Source: Cacconaster sp045114175
Lineage (GTDB): Bacteria; Bacteroidota; Bacteroidia; Bacteroidales; UBA932
Assembly: GCA_045114175.1 (NCBI GenBank)
Contig: JBGUJZ010000045.1
Location: 1 to 51,211 of the forward strand
Length of the DNA: 51,211 bases
Reading direction: 5' to 3'
How positions within the stretch are numbered: the stretch's first letter is position 1; each line of letters opens with the position of its first letter. Shown piece after piece: positions 14,047 through 22,706 of the stretch. The notes under the pieces were generated by a model. The model did not search any database and was not told the DNA's origin. It saw nothing but the letters and a program-made list of their open reading frames with translations. A program made the translations under genes and the position numbers.

Positions 14047-16335
14047 TTATTCGGATTTCTTCTCCGGACGCGGTCCACGGGGGCCTTTGTGGTCGCCATG
14101 TCCACGGCCGTGGCCACGATCGTTGCGGTCACCGCGCGGGCCTGCGGGCTTGTCGCCGCTCGGACGCGGACGACGGACGGGCTCCACATAACCTTCCGGC
14201 TTCTCGATGAGGGCACGGCGGGAAAGGCGCATCTTGCCGGTCTTGGAATCGATCTCAAGCAGCTTGACATCCACCTCGTCGCCGACATTGAGGATATCCT
14301 CCACCTTCTCGGTCTTGGCCCAGTCGAGCTCGGAGATATGCAGCAGACCTTCCTTGCCCGGGAGAATCTCCACGAAAGCACCGAACTCCAGGATGGAGAC
14401 GACCTTACCGTGGTAAACCTCACCGACCTCAGGAACAGCGCAGATACCCTTGATCCAGTCGAGGGCTTTCTGCATAGCCTCTGCATCGTTGGAAGCGATG
14501 TCCACGACACCGACGGTACCTTCTCCGTTCGGGTTGGGTTCTTCGTCGATATTGATGACGGCCCCGGTCTCCTTCTGGATGCGCTGAATGGTCTCGCCGC
14601 CCTTGCCGATGATGGCACCGATGAACTCGGAGGGAACGACAAGCTGCTGGATACGAGGCACGAACGGCTTGTAATCCTCACGCGGCTCGCTGATGGTCTT
14701 CATCATCTCGCCCATGATGTGCATACGGCCCTGGCGTGCCTGCTCCAGTGCCTTTTCGAGCACATCGTAGGAGAGGCCGTCCACCTTGATATCCATCTGG
14801 GTAGCGGTGATACCGTCTGCGGTACCGGTAACCTTGAAGTCCATATCGCCGAGGTGGTCCTCGTCACCGAGGATATCGGTCAGGATGGCGTAACGGTCGT
14901 TCGGACGCTCTGCATCGGTGATCAGGCCCATGGCCACACCGGCTACCGGCTTCTTGATCTTCACGCCGGCATCCATCAGTGCGAGACAGCCGCCGCAAAC
15001 CGAAGCCATTGAAGAGGAACCGTTGGACTCGAGGATATCCGACACGATGCGGACAGCGTACGGGTTCTCGGGAGCCATCGGAATCACCGGCTTGAGGGCG
15101 CGCATAGCGAGGTTACCGTGACCGATCTCACGACGGCCGGTACCGCGCTGCGGCTTTGCCTCACCCGTTGCAAACGGCGGGAAGTTATAGTGGAGTACGA
15201 ACTGCTGGTCGTCCTGGATCAGCACCTCGTCCATCTCTTTCATATCCATCTTGGTACCCAGGGTTACAGAAGCCAGGGACTGGGTTTCACCACGGGTGAA
15301 GATAGCGGAACCGTGTGCGCACGGCAGGTAATCGACTTCGCACCAGATAGGGCGAACCTCGTTGCAAACGCGGCCGTCCAGACGGATGCCTTCGTCGAGA
15401 ATCATGTTGCGCATAGCTTCTTTCTCAACGTTATGATAGTAACGCTCTACGAGCGGGGTCTTCTCTTCAAGTTCCTCTTCCGGAATGGTAGCGAGGAATT
15501 CCTCTTTGATGGCAGCAAAACCGTCTTCACGCTCGTGCTTGGGCTTTGCGCTCTTTGCCAGGGCGTAGCACTTGTCGTAGCAAGCGGTCTCCACAGCCTT
15601 GCGAAGCTCTTCGTCTTCCACATCGTGGGGATAATCGCGCTTCTCGCCGTCGGTGCCGAGTTCGTGCATCAGCTCTTTCTGGATACGGCAGTGCTTCTTG
15701 ATCTCTTCGTGGGCGAACTTGATGGCCTCGAGCATGTCGTGTTCGCTGACCTCATTCATTTCACCCTCCACCATCATGATATTCTCTTCCGTAGCGGCCA
15801 CCATCAGTTCCAGATCGGCGCGCTTGTTGTCCTCGAATCCCGGGTTGATGACGAACTGGCCATCGATACGGGCAACGCGAACCTCGGAAATCGGACCACC
15901 GAAAGGCAGGTCGGAAGTAGCCAGAGCAGCGGAGGCAGCCAGGCCGGCGAGGGCGTCGGGCTGGATGTCTTTCTCAGCACTGATCAGGGTCACGTTGACG
16001 AAGACCTCCAGGTGGAAATCATCCGGCCAGAGCGGACGGATGGGGCGGTCTACCAGGCGTGCAATCAGGACTTCGTAGTCCGACGGACGGCTCTCTCTCT
16101 TGAGGAAACCGCCGGGGAAACGGCCTGCTGAATAATACTTTTCACGATAATCTACGGTGAGGGGCATGAAATCGGTGCCCTCTTTCACCTCTTTTGCTGC
16201 GCAGACGGTGGCCAGCAGCATCGTGCCACCCATCTTGACCACAGCCGAGCCGTCGGCCTGCTTGGCCAGTTTACCGGTCTCGATCTCGATTGTCCGACCA
16301 TCGGACAACGGAATGGTTTTCTTAATGATATTCAT
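14047..16335 (-). CDS. pnp: Polynucleotide phosphorylase
   Basis: A phosphorolytic 3'-5' exoribonuclease that degrades mRNA, releasing nucleoside diphosphates; it acts as a trimer in the cytoplasm. The 762 residues contain two RNase PH domains with a helical linker, a KH domain with IIGKGGETIQRIQ near residue 575, and an S1 domain beginning VGEVYHGKVVSILEFGAFVE near 637. The C-terminus is a Pro/Arg/Gly/His-rich tail of about 40 residues, probably disordered and RNA-binding. It lies downstream of rpsO, the common bacterial rpsO-pnp order, but a strong terminator stands between them, so pnp expression may depend on read-through or a separate promoter. Confidence 0.97.
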   Translation of the reverse strand: MNIIKKTIPLSDGRTIEIETGKLAKQADGSAVVKMGGTMLLATVCAAKEVKEGTDFMPLTVDYREKYYSAGRFPGGFLKRESRPSDYEVLIARLVDRPIRPLWPDDFHLEVFVNVTLISAEKDIQPDALAGLAASAALATSDLPFGGPISEVRVARIDGQFVINPGFEDNKRADLELMVAATEENIMMVEGEMNEVSEHDMLEAIKFAHEEIKKHCRIQKELMHELGTDGEKRDYPHDVEDEELRKAVETACYDKCYALAKSAKPKHEREDGFAAIKEEFLATIPEEELEEKTPLVERYYHNVEKEAMRNMILDEGIRLDGRVCNEVRPIWCEVDYLPCAHGSAIFTRGETQSLASVTLGTKMDMKEMDEVLIQDDQQFVLHYNFPPFATGEAKPQRGTGRREIGHGNLAMRALKPVIPMAPENPYAVRIVSDILESNGSSSMASVCGGCLALMDAGVKIKKPVAGVAMGLITDAERPNDRYAILTDILGDEDHLGDMDFKVTGTADGITATQMDIKVDGLSYDVLEKALEQARQGRMHIMGEMMKTISEPREDYKPFVPRIQQLVVPSEFIGAIIGKGGETIQRIQKETGAVINIDEEPNPNGEGTVGVVDIASNDAEAMQKALDWIKGICAVPEVGEVYHGKVVSILEFGAFVEILPGKEGLLHISELDWAKTEKVEDILNVGDEVDVKLLEIDSKTGKMRLSRRALIEKPEGYVEPVRRPRPSGDKPAGPRGDRNDRGHGRGHGDHKGPRGPRPEKKSE

Positions 16336-16387
16336 ACTCTTTCTTAAAATCGCGCAAATTTCGCATTTTCATTTTGAATTTACAACA

Positions 16388-16421
16388 TAAAAAACGGGCA
16401 GCCCGTTGGGACTGCCCGTTT
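16388..16421 (-). terminator. Intrinsic terminator of rpsO
   Basis: On the minus strand AAACGGGCAG (16421-16412), a ten-base loop and CTGCCCGTTT (16401-16392) are followed by further T residues. The stem of ten pairs lies 19 bases after the rpsO stop and before pnp. Confidence 0.85.
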
Positions 16422-16439
16422 GAAGTTTCCTTCCGTATG

Positions 16440-16715
16440 TTACTTGCGAAGGTTCAGCGCCTTCACGATTTCACGGTATCTCTCGATATCTTTCGACTTG
16501 AGGTAGTCGAGAAGTTGACGACGCTTACCTACGAGACGAAGAAGAGCACGCTGGGTGTTGTGGTCCTTCTTGTTGTTCTTGAGGTGTTCGGTCAGATGAG
16601 CGATACGGTAGGAAAACAAAGCAACCTGGCTCTCGGGGGAACCGGTGTCAACATTAGACTTTCCGTATTGTCCGAAAATCTCTTGCTTTTTGTCTGCGGA
16701 TAAATACTCTGACAT
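16440..16715 (-). CDS. rpsO: 30S ribosomal protein S15
   Basis: A primary 16S rRNA-binding protein of the small-subunit platform, 91 residues, full length. The family signature is present: KSNVDTGSPESQVALFSYRI, LTEHLKNNKKDHNTQRALL, and VGKRRQLLDYLKSKD. It precedes pnp on the same strand with an intrinsic terminator between. The region between its ATG and tRNA-Pro is short and AT-rich and shows no clear TAnnTTTG element. Confidence 0.97.
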   Translation of the reverse strand: MSEYLSADKKQEIFGQYGKSNVDTGSPESQVALFSYRIAHLTEHLKNNKKDHNTQRALLRLVGKRRQLLDYLKSKDIERYREIVKALNLRK

Positions 16716-16748
16716 AATTGCAAAAAGGTTAATAATTAAGTAAATAAG

Positions 16749-16764
16749 CGGGGCCTAGACCCCG
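16749..16764 (-). terminator. Weak hairpin after tRNA-Pro
   Basis: CGGGG (16764-16760 on the minus strand), a six-base loop and CCCCG (16753-16749) are followed by CTTATTTA. The stem is only five pairs and the T tract is imperfect, so it is a weak terminator or a processing signal. Confidence 0.4.
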
Positions 16765-16768
16765 TTTG

Positions 16769-16842
16769 TCGGGAAGAGGTGACTCGAACACCCGACCTCT
16801 GCGTCCCGAACGCAGCGCGCTAGCCAACTGCGCCACTTCCCG
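16769..16842 (-). tRNA. tRNA-Pro (CGG)
   Basis: A minus-strand cloverleaf: acceptor CGGGAAG/CTTCCCG, anticodon arm CTGCG-TTCGGGA-CGCAG giving anticodon CGG (Pro), T-arm with GTTCGAGTC. The discriminator is A and CCA is not encoded, unlike the His and Arg tRNAs in this window. A TATCTTTG element is 10 bases upstream. Confidence 0.95.
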
Positions 16843-16852
16843 AATTGGGCTG

Positions 16853-16860
16853 CAAAGATA
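16853..16860 (-). promoter_or_regulatory. -7 element of tRNA-Pro
   Basis: TATCTTTG on the minus strand ends 10 bases before the 5' end of tRNA-Pro and begins about 10 bases after the acyltransferase stop. No -33 TTTG is visible. Confidence 0.6.
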
Positions 16861-16870
16861 GGAAAAGTTT

Positions 16871-17965
16871 TTAACCTTTACGCCCTTTTTGCTTTTTTTT
16901 GGAAAAAATCCGTCGATTGCGCGCCTCAACCCGTCTCAGACGGCGCAGACGCCAGTGGGCGGCGATTCGCATTTCCAGATCACTCTGGGACTTGGAGAGC
17001 CAGGGGAAACGTCCCAGCAACTTGACGGCCGTCTCACGGATGTAGGAATCAATGTGACGCACGCGTTTGTCTTCCGACATCTCATCCACCGCAATCATGA
17101 TGCAGGAATCGTAGACATCGCCGAACTCGCGGAAGATACCGGTACCGAAGGTGCGCATCGTAGGCGAAGCGTTGATGTAGGTATTGATCATCGGCGGAAT
17201 GCCGGCACCCATCTTCTTGAGCGCCTCCTTGAGGTTGCGGTAATCGTCTTTGAAATCGTCATCCTTGAGAATCACGTCCAGCAGTGCCGGCGCCGTCTCA
17301 ATCTGGACCGGGTCCATCGGGGTCAGCAGGTTGTCCGGATCGGGGAAATGCTTGCGGATGAAGTAGAGCAGCAGGTCGCGGGCCGGAGCGGGATAATCTT
17401 TATAGAAGGACATCTTGCCCACGAAGTACATGATGTCCGGGTGCTGCAGCATCACCGCTGCAATGCCGTCCCAGAGGTTGTCCAGCGCGAAGAGGGCCTT
17501 GGCGCCCGCCTTGCTGCTCTGGTAATCCGGCACCACGAAAGCGCGGCGGAGTTCCATCGTGTGGGGCATATATTCCTCAATGTACTTCTTGGACATGTGG
17601 AACATGTGGCCCACCGCGGTCCGGGCGTGACCGTTCTCATCGAAGGTAACGTCCGGACCGAGGATATAGCAGTAACCGCCGATGATCGCCTCTGCGTCGG
17701 GATCCCAGACAATAATCTGCTGGTAGGGCTTCTCCATGAGGTCCATGTCGTCGATATCGCAGGCCACGCCCGCGCCGCCGCCTGCCGTACGGAAGGTCAG
17801 CTCGCGAAGACGGCCAATTTCACGCAGCGTGTTGGGAGCGTTGCGCCAATCTACGACATAGATTTCATTGTGACCCTTGTTGGTGTCACGGAGTTTGCGC
17901 GCCGGCGTCAGTTCCGATTTGAGAACTTCGACGGGGATGGGATCAATCAGGGGTTCTTTTTCCAT
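16871..17965 (-). CDS. GNAT-type N-acyltransferase, OlsB/GlsB-like
   Basis: A 364-residue cytoplasmic protein with the GNAT-like N-acyltransferase pattern of the OlsB/'hemolysin' group: IGRLRELTFRTAGGGAG near residue 50, IIVWDPDAEAIIGGYCYILG near 85, and ELRRAFVVPDYQ near 140. In Bacteroides, GlsB of this type N-acylates glycine with a 3-hydroxy fatty acid from acyl carrier protein to make glycine lipids; OlsB does the same with ornithine. Here it follows glyA, the glycine-producing enzyme, by 10 bases in the same direction, which fits glycine as the substrate but does not prove it. No O-acyltransferase partner (GlsA) is adjacent. The C-terminus ends in a strongly basic tail that could bind the membrane surface. 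Confidence 0.7.
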   Translation of the reverse strand: MEKEPLIDPIPVEVLKSELTPARKLRDTNKGHNEIYVVDWRNAPNTLREIGRLRELTFRTAGGGAGVACDIDDMDLMEKPYQQIIVWDPDAEAIIGGYCYILGPDVTFDENGHARTAVGHMFHMSKKYIEEYMPHTMELRRAFVVPDYQSSKAGAKALFALDNLWDGIAAVMLQHPDIMYFVGKMSFYKDYPAPARDLLLYFIRKHFPDPDNLLTPMDPVQIETAPALLDVILKDDDFKDDYRNLKEALKKMGAGIPPMINTYINASPTMRTFGTGIFREFGDVYDSCIMIAVDEMSEDKRVRHIDSYIRETAVKLLGRFPWLSKSQSDLEMRIAAHWRLRRLRRVEARNRRIFSKKKQKGRKG

Positions 17966-17975
17966 AAATAATCAA

Positions 17976-19256
17976 TTACCAGCGGTTCAGGGGAAGGCCA
18001 CTCATCTTCTGGCGAACCAGGTCGTGAACCTGAGCGATGACCTGCTCGTCCTCAACGTTGAGCAGGACCTTGTCAATCAGTTCCACGATTTCGGGCATAT
18101 CCTTCTCCACGAGGCCACGAGAGGTGACGGCCGGGGTTCCGACGCGGATACCGGAGGTCTGGAACGGGGAACGGCTGTCGAACGGAACCATGTTCTTGTT
18201 GACGGTGATGCCTGCACGCACGAGCGCCTTCTCTGCCACCTTACCGGTCAGATCGGGGAACTTGGTGCGAAGGTCAATCAGCATCAGGTGGTTGTCGGTA
18301 CCGCCGGAAACCACTTTGTATCCCTTGGCCACGAAGGCCTCGGCCATAGCGGCTGCATTCTTCTTGACCTGGGTCTGGTATGCCTTGAATTCAGGCTGCA
18401 GTGCCTCGTAGAACGAGACAGCCTTGGCAGCGATGCAGTGCTCAAGCGGACCGCCCTGGATGCCGGGGAAGACGGCGGAGTTGATCATCGCGGACATCTT
18501 CTTGATTTCGCCCTTCGGGGTAGTGATGCCCCACGGATTGTCGAAGTCCTTGCCGATGAGGATGATACCGCCGCGCGGACCGCGGAGGGTCTTGTGAGTG
18601 GTGGAGGTCACGATGTGCGCGTACTTCACCGGGTTCTTCAGCAGGCCTGCTGCGATGAGGCCGGCAGGGTGAGCCATATCCACCATGAAGATGGCGCCGA
18701 TCTTGTCGGCAATGGCGCGCATGCGCTCCCAATCCCATTCACGGGAGTAAGCGGATGCACCGCCGACAATGAGCTTCGGCTTGTATTCCAATGCCTTGCG
18801 CTCCATATCGTCATAATCCACCAAACCGGTTTCCGGGTTCAGCTGATAGGCCACCGCATGGTAAAGGATACCGGAAACGTTGACCGGGGAGCCGTGAGTC
18901 AGGTGACCGCCGTGCGCGAGGTCGAGACCCATGAAGGTATCGCCCGGTTTGAGGCATGCCTGAAAAACGGCCATGTTTGCCTGGGCGCCGGAGTGGGGCT
19001 GCACGTTGGCGAACTCTGCGTCGAAGAGTTGCTTGATGCGGTCGATGGCCAGCTGTTCGATCTGGTCCACCACCTCGCATCCGCCATAGTAGCGGGCGCC
19101 GGGATAACCTTCCGCATATTTGTTGGTACAGACGCTGCCGAGTGCCTCAAGCACCTGGTCGCTGACAAAGTTTTCAGAAGCAATCAGTTCAATACCACAT
19201 TCCTGACGTTCCTTTTCTTTCTTGATGAGATCCAAAATCTCGATATCCTGTTTCAT
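17976..19256 (-). CDS. glyA: Serine hydroxymethyltransferase
   Basis: A PLP enzyme that interconverts serine and glycine, charging tetrahydrofolate with a one-carbon unit in the cytoplasm. The 426-residue length is normal. The PLP lysine lies in STTHKTLRGPRGG near residue 220; YAEGYPGARYYGG, PHSGAQANMAV and DMAHPAGLIAAG are all present. It heads a two-gene unit with the OlsB/GlsB-like acyltransferase. A -7 element and a small inverted repeat lie upstream (19291-19313). Confidence 0.98.
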   Translation of the reverse strand: MKQDIEILDLIKKEKERQECGIELIASENFVSDQVLEALGSVCTNKYAEGYPGARYYGGCEVVDQIEQLAIDRIKQLFDAEFANVQPHSGAQANMAVFQACLKPGDTFMGLDLAHGGHLTHGSPVNVSGILYHAVAYQLNPETGLVDYDDMERKALEYKPKLIVGGASAYSREWDWERMRAIADKIGAIFMVDMAHPAGLIAAGLLKNPVKYAHIVTSTTHKTLRGPRGGIILIGKDFDNPWGITTPKGEIKKMSAMINSAVFPGIQGGPLEHCIAAKAVSFYEALQPEFKAYQTQVKKNAAAMAEAFVAKGYKVVSGGTDNHLMLIDLRTKFPDLTGKVAEKALVRAGITVNKNMVPFDSRSPFQTSGIRVGTPAVTSRGLVEKDMPEIVELIDKVLLNVEDEQVIAQVHDLVRQKMSGLPLNRW

Positions 19257-19290
19257 ACGATGGATGATGATTTATTATTTGTTATTTTTG

Positions 19291-19313
19291 TGCTGCATTA
19301 AGCAGCAAATTTA
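19291..19313 (-). promoter_or_regulatory. glyA -7 element overlapping an inverted repeat
   Basis: TAAATTTG on the minus strand (19313-19306) fits TAnnTTTG. It overlaps an inverted repeat, TGCTGC (19291-19296), loop ATTAA, GCAGCA (19302-19307). The position right at the start point suggests an operator, or a hairpin at the 5' end of the message. No properly spaced -33 TTTG is seen. Confidence 0.45.
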
Positions 19314-19337
19314 ATCTTTTTTGGCAAAATATCCCCC

Positions 19338-19862
19338 ATGTTCCGCAAACTTTCCAACAGCGAACTGAACCGTCCCGACCTGGAAACCTTCAAGGCAGCG
19401 CCCAAGCGTCCCGTGGTGCTGGTGCTCGACGGCATCCGCAGCCAGCACAATATCGGCTCCGCCTTCCGGAGCGCCGACGCCTTTGCCGTGGAAAAGATCT
19501 GGCTCTGCGGCATCTGCGCGGTGCCCCCTACCCCGGAGATTCACAAATCGGCCCTCGGCGCCGAGTTCAGCGTAGCGTGGGAATATGGCCAGGACACCCT
19601 GGCCGTGGTGGAGCAACTCCGCCGCGAGGGTTATACCATCATAAGTGTAGAGCAGGCCGAAGGAGCTGTACAGTTGCAGGATTTCTCACTCGACCCTGCC
19701 GCACGCTATGCGCTCGTCTTTGGAAACGAAGTCGCCGGCGTCCGACAGGATGTCGTGAACGCCAGCGACCTTTGTCTGGAGATTCCCCAGTCCGGCACCA
19801 AACACTCCCTCAACGTCTCCGTCTCAGTCGGCGTGGTCCTCTGGAGCCTCCTCCATCCGTAA
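19338..19862 (+). CDS. SpoU/TrmH-family RNA 2'-O-methyltransferase
   Basis: A single-domain SPOUT RNA methyltransferase of 174 residues. The three SpoU motifs are clear: NIGSAFRSADAF (motif 1, near 35), FGNEVAGV (motif 2, near 130) and IPQSGTKHSLNVSVSVGVV (motif 3, near 150). The absence of an N-terminal substrate-binding domain and the short length recall TrmL/TrmH-type tRNA enzymes, but the modified position cannot be told from sequence alone. It is transcribed divergently from glyA and converges on rnfA with only 3 bases between stop codons and no visible terminator. Confidence 0.88.
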   Translation: MFRKLSNSELNRPDLETFKAAPKRPVVLVLDGIRSQHNIGSAFRSADAFAVEKIWLCGICAVPPTPEIHKSALGAEFSVAWEYGQDTLAVVEQLRREGYTIISVEQAEGAVQLQDFSLDPAARYALVFGNEVAGVRQDVVNASDLCLEIPQSGTKHSLNVSVSVGVVLWSLLHP

Positions 19863-19865
19863 CCG

Positions 19866-20486
19866 CTACACCAGGCCGGAGAAGCCCATGAAGGCCATGG
19901 CCATGATGCCGGCGGTGATCAGGGCGATGGGAACGCCCTGGAAGGACTTGGGAACGTCGTTCATCTCCAACTGCTCACGCATACCGGAGAAGAGAATCAG
20001 TGCAATACCGTAGCCCAGTGCGGAGCAGACCGCGAAGACCACACTCTGGCCGAGGTTCATCATGTGGGAGACATTCCCCAGCGCATCTACATTGTTGACG
20101 AATCCGAATTCGTTGGACACCACCTGGATAGCCACGCCGAGCACCACGCAGTTGGTGGTGATCAGCGGCAGGAAGATACCCAGCGCCTGGTAGAGCGGCG
20201 GGCTGATCTTCTTGATGACGATCTCCACCATCTGGACGAGGGCGGCGATCACCAGGATGAAGCTGATGGTCTGCATGAACTCGATGTGCAAGGGCACCAG
20301 CACGTACTGCTGCAGCAAGTAGGTGACCAGAGTGGCGAGCGCCATCACGAACATCACGGCTGCGGACATGCCGACTGCCGTAGAAACACGCTTGGATACG
20401 CCCAGGAACGGGCAGATGCCCAGGAACTGAGCGAGGACGACATTGTTGACGAATACCGCCGATATCAGTATGAGAAAATAGACCAT
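19866..20486 (-). CDS. rnfA: Rnf complex membrane subunit RnfA
   Basis: A six-helix membrane subunit of the ferredoxin:NAD+ oxidoreductase. The 206 residues start MVYFLILISAVFVNNVVLAQ and contain QFLGICPFLGVSK, ITTNCVVLG and YGIALILFSGMREQLE, all typical of RnfA/NqrE. In the family, half-membrane helices carry cysteines that bind an intramembrane iron-sulfur cluster with RnfE; Cys residues are present in GICPF and TTNCV. Presence of rnfB and rnfC rather than nqrA and nqrF identifies the complex as Rnf. It is last in the operon, 3 bases after rnfE. Confidence 0.96.
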   Translation of the reverse strand: MVYFLILISAVFVNNVVLAQFLGICPFLGVSKRVSTAVGMSAAVMFVMALATLVTYLLQQYVLVPLHIEFMQTISFILVIAALVQMVEIVIKKISPPLYQALGIFLPLITTNCVVLGVAIQVVSNEFGFVNNVDALGNVSHMMNLGQSVVFAVCSALGYGIALILFSGMREQLEMNDVPKSFQGVPIALITAGIMAMAFMGFSGLV

Positions 20487-20489
20487 ATC

Positions 20490-21089
20490 CTAAGCTGCTT
20501 TACGGGTGATTTTACGGAAAAGAACCATCAGGTAGCCCAGTACCAGGAATGCACCCGGCGCCAGCACGAATGCCAGCATGCCGTCGCCCTGGACGAACTT
20601 CCAGCCGAAGAGGGAACCGTTGCCGAGCAGTTCGCGGCAGAGGCCGAGCACCGTCAGGGCAATCGTGAAGCCCAGACCTACGCCCAGGCCGTCGCAAGCG
20701 GAATCGAGCACGGAGTTCTTATTGGCAAATGCTTCTGCGCGCCCCAGCACGATACAGTTCACCACAATCAGCGGGATGAAGAGACCGAGGGTCTCGTAAA
20801 GGGCAGGCACATAGGCCTTCATCAGGAATTCCACCAGCGTCACGAAGGTGGCGATGATTACGATATAGGAAGGAATGCGGACCTTGTCGGGAATGAAACG
20901 CGCCACGGCGGAGATGCAGATGTTGGAGAGAATCAGCACGAACATCGTGGCCACACCCATGCCCAGTCCGTTCAGTGCGGACGAAGTGGTACCCAGCGTC
21001 GGGCACATACCGAGCACCAGGACAAACGTCGGGTTGTTCTTGATGATACCGTCGATCACCAGGGACCATTTACTGCGGTTGCTGCTCAT
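20490..21089 (-). CDS. rnfE: Rnf complex membrane subunit RnfE
   Basis: A polytopic membrane protein of 199 residues homologous to RnfA and NqrD. Characteristic segments are NNPTFVLVLGMCPTLGTTSSA near residue 18, PLIVVNCIVLGRAEAFA near 110 and DGLGVGLGFTIALTVLGLCRE. The cysteines in GMCPTLG and VVNCIVLG match those thought to hold the intramembrane cluster with RnfA. Its start overlaps the end of rnfG by 20 bases, so translation is likely coupled. Confidence 0.96.
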   Translation of the reverse strand: MSSNRSKWSLVIDGIIKNNPTFVLVLGMCPTLGTTSSALNGLGMGVATMFVLILSNICISAVARFIPDKVRIPSYIVIIATFVTLVEFLMKAYVPALYETLGLFIPLIVVNCIVLGRAEAFANKNSVLDSACDGLGVGLGFTIALTVLGLCRELLGNGSLFGWKFVQGDGMLAFVLAPGAFLVLGYLMVLFRKITRKAA

Positions 21090-21681
21090 TGTTCTCAGTG
21101 TTTTCAGGTTCTTGAACAGGAAGGGGATTCAGCGTGCGGAACACATCGTAGGCAATGGTGATGCCCTTGAGGAAGGCACGAGAGGTGATGGTGGAAGCCG
21201 TGATGGCATCGATATCGCCATGATACTTCTTGGCATCCATCACTGTGGTGGCGGGATTCTTGCCAACTACCTGCGAACGAGGCGGGCAATTCGGATCGGT
21301 GATCTTGGCACCCAGACCCGGGGTCTCCGCGTGGGAGATGACCGAGGTATTGTAGATGGTTCCATCGGGAGTAAAACCGACCATCATCACGAGCGTGCCG
21401 CCGAATCCGCCGGTGCGGACCTTGACGGCATAGCCGACCGGATTCTCACCCTGACGGGCGGTGAAAACGACGCTCTCACCCACCGGAGTTCTCTCCTGGG
21501 AAGGTTCGTTATCAAAAGTGGGAACCACGGCTGCGATAGCCGCATTCTCTTTCTGCAGGTCGGTGCGCGCGATAGGACCGGCCGTCACGTGCTGCACCAG
21601 ACCCAGCAGGGCGGCGCAGACCAGACAGATAACTGTCAGCGCAAGGACCATGTTACCGAAGGTGGAAGGACGTGCTGCCAT
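21070..21681 (-). CDS. rnfG: Rnf complex FMN-carrying subunit RnfG
   Basis: One N-terminal membrane helix and an extracytoplasmic FMN-binding domain; 203 residues. In this family FMN is joined to a threonine in a (S/T)GAT-like motif. Here the site reads DAITASTITSRAF near residue 160, so the usual Gly-Ala is Ala-Ser while the acceptor Thr is kept. GFGGTLVMMVGF and HAETPGLGAKI are typical of the FMN domain. Its start overlaps the rnfD stop by one base, and rnfE overlaps its end. Confidence 0.95.
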   Translation of the reverse strand: MAARPSTFGNMVLALTVICLVCAALLGLVQHVTAGPIARTDLQKENAAIAAVVPTFDNEPSQERTPVGESVVFTARQGENPVGYAVKVRTGGFGGTLVMMVGFTPDGTIYNTSVISHAETPGLGAKITDPNCPPRSQVVGKNPATTVMDAKKYHGDIDAITASTITSRAFLKGITIAYDVFRTLNPLPVQEPENTENNEQQPQ

Positions 21682-22697
21682 TACTTTGCCTCCTTCCCGA
21701 ACCGGCGGGGTTTACAGTATTTGTTGAGGATCGGCACCACGCAGTTCATAATCAGGATGGAGAAGGAAACTCCTTCCGGATAGGAACCGAAGTAGCGGAT
21801 GCAGAGGGCAATCACGCCGATGCCTACACCATAGATAATCTGTCCGAGGGTCGTCATCGGCGAAGTCACATAGTCGGTAGCCATAAAGATACCGCCGAGC
21901 AGCAGACCGCCGGTGAAGACGTTGAAGAAGGGACCCGTGAAGCGGGCGGGATCTCCCGACCAGAAGATGGTGGAAAGAATCGCCACCGTAGCCACGATAG
22001 TGACCGGGATGGTGACCTTGATCACACGGCGGCAGAGCAGATAGACGCAGCCCAGCAGGAGCGCCACGGAAGAGATCTCACCGATCGATCCGCCGGGGCG
22101 GATGAAGAGCAGCTGCCGCCAGGTATAGGAGCCGGCCAGATCGGAAGCCACGCCTCCGGTGATCAGCCCTTCCTTCACCACACCCAGCGGCGTGGCGCCC
22201 GTAAAGGCGTCCACCTGGGAAGAGAGCATCGGAAGGCAATCCTGCAGGAAGCCGTGCGGCAGGGTCCATTTGGTCATCAGCACCGGGAAGGAGACGAGCA
22301 GGAAAACACGTCCCACCAGCGCCGGGTTGAACAGGTTCTGGCCCAGGCCGCCAAAGGTCATCTTGGCAATGCCGATTGCCACCACGGCACCCACGACAGC
22401 AATCCACCACGGGGCAGCCGGCGGCAGGTTTAACACGAGCAGCACCCCCGTCACGATGGCCGACAGGTCACCGATCGTACAGGGACGGTGCAACAGAAAA
22501 CGGTTGATCAGATACTCGCACAGGACGCAGGTTGCTACGCCGCTCAGCAGCAGGATCAGCACCGACCATCCATAACAGAGGAGGGCGACCAGCGTGACCG
22601 GCAGCAGGGCAATCAGCACATCCCCCATCACCCGACGGGTACTTTCGGGACCGTGCAGGTGGGGCGAGGGCGATACGATAGGTTTTTCAGAGGACAT
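21681..22697 (-). CDS. rnfD: Rnf complex membrane subunit RnfD
   Basis: A 338-residue polytopic subunit with a covalently bound FMN. The flavinylation motif is FTGATPLGVV near residue 170, with Thr as acceptor. Typical helical segments include VMGDVLIALLPVTLVALLCYG, LVGRVFLLVSFP, and near the C-terminus MATDYVTSPMT. It works with RnfG in carrying electrons through the membrane. It starts 9 bases after rnfC and overlaps rnfG by one base. Confidence 0.96.
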   Translation of the reverse strand: MSSEKPIVSPSPHLHGPESTRRVMGDVLIALLPVTLVALLCYGWSVLILLLSGVATCVLCEYLINRFLLHRPCTIGDLSAIVTGVLLVLNLPPAAPWWIAVVGAVVAIGIAKMTFGGLGQNLFNPALVGRVFLLVSFPVLMTKWTLPHGFLQDCLPMLSSQVDAFTGATPLGVVKEGLITGGVASDLAGSYTWRQLLFIRPGGSIGEISSVALLLGCVYLLCRRVIKVTIPVTIVATVAILSTIFWSGDPARFTGPFFNVFTGGLLLGGIFMATDYVTSPMTTLGQIIYGVGIGVIALCIRYFGSYPEGVSFSILIMNCVVPILNKYCKPRRFGKEAK

Positions 22698-22706
22698 ATG
22701 CTCGGA

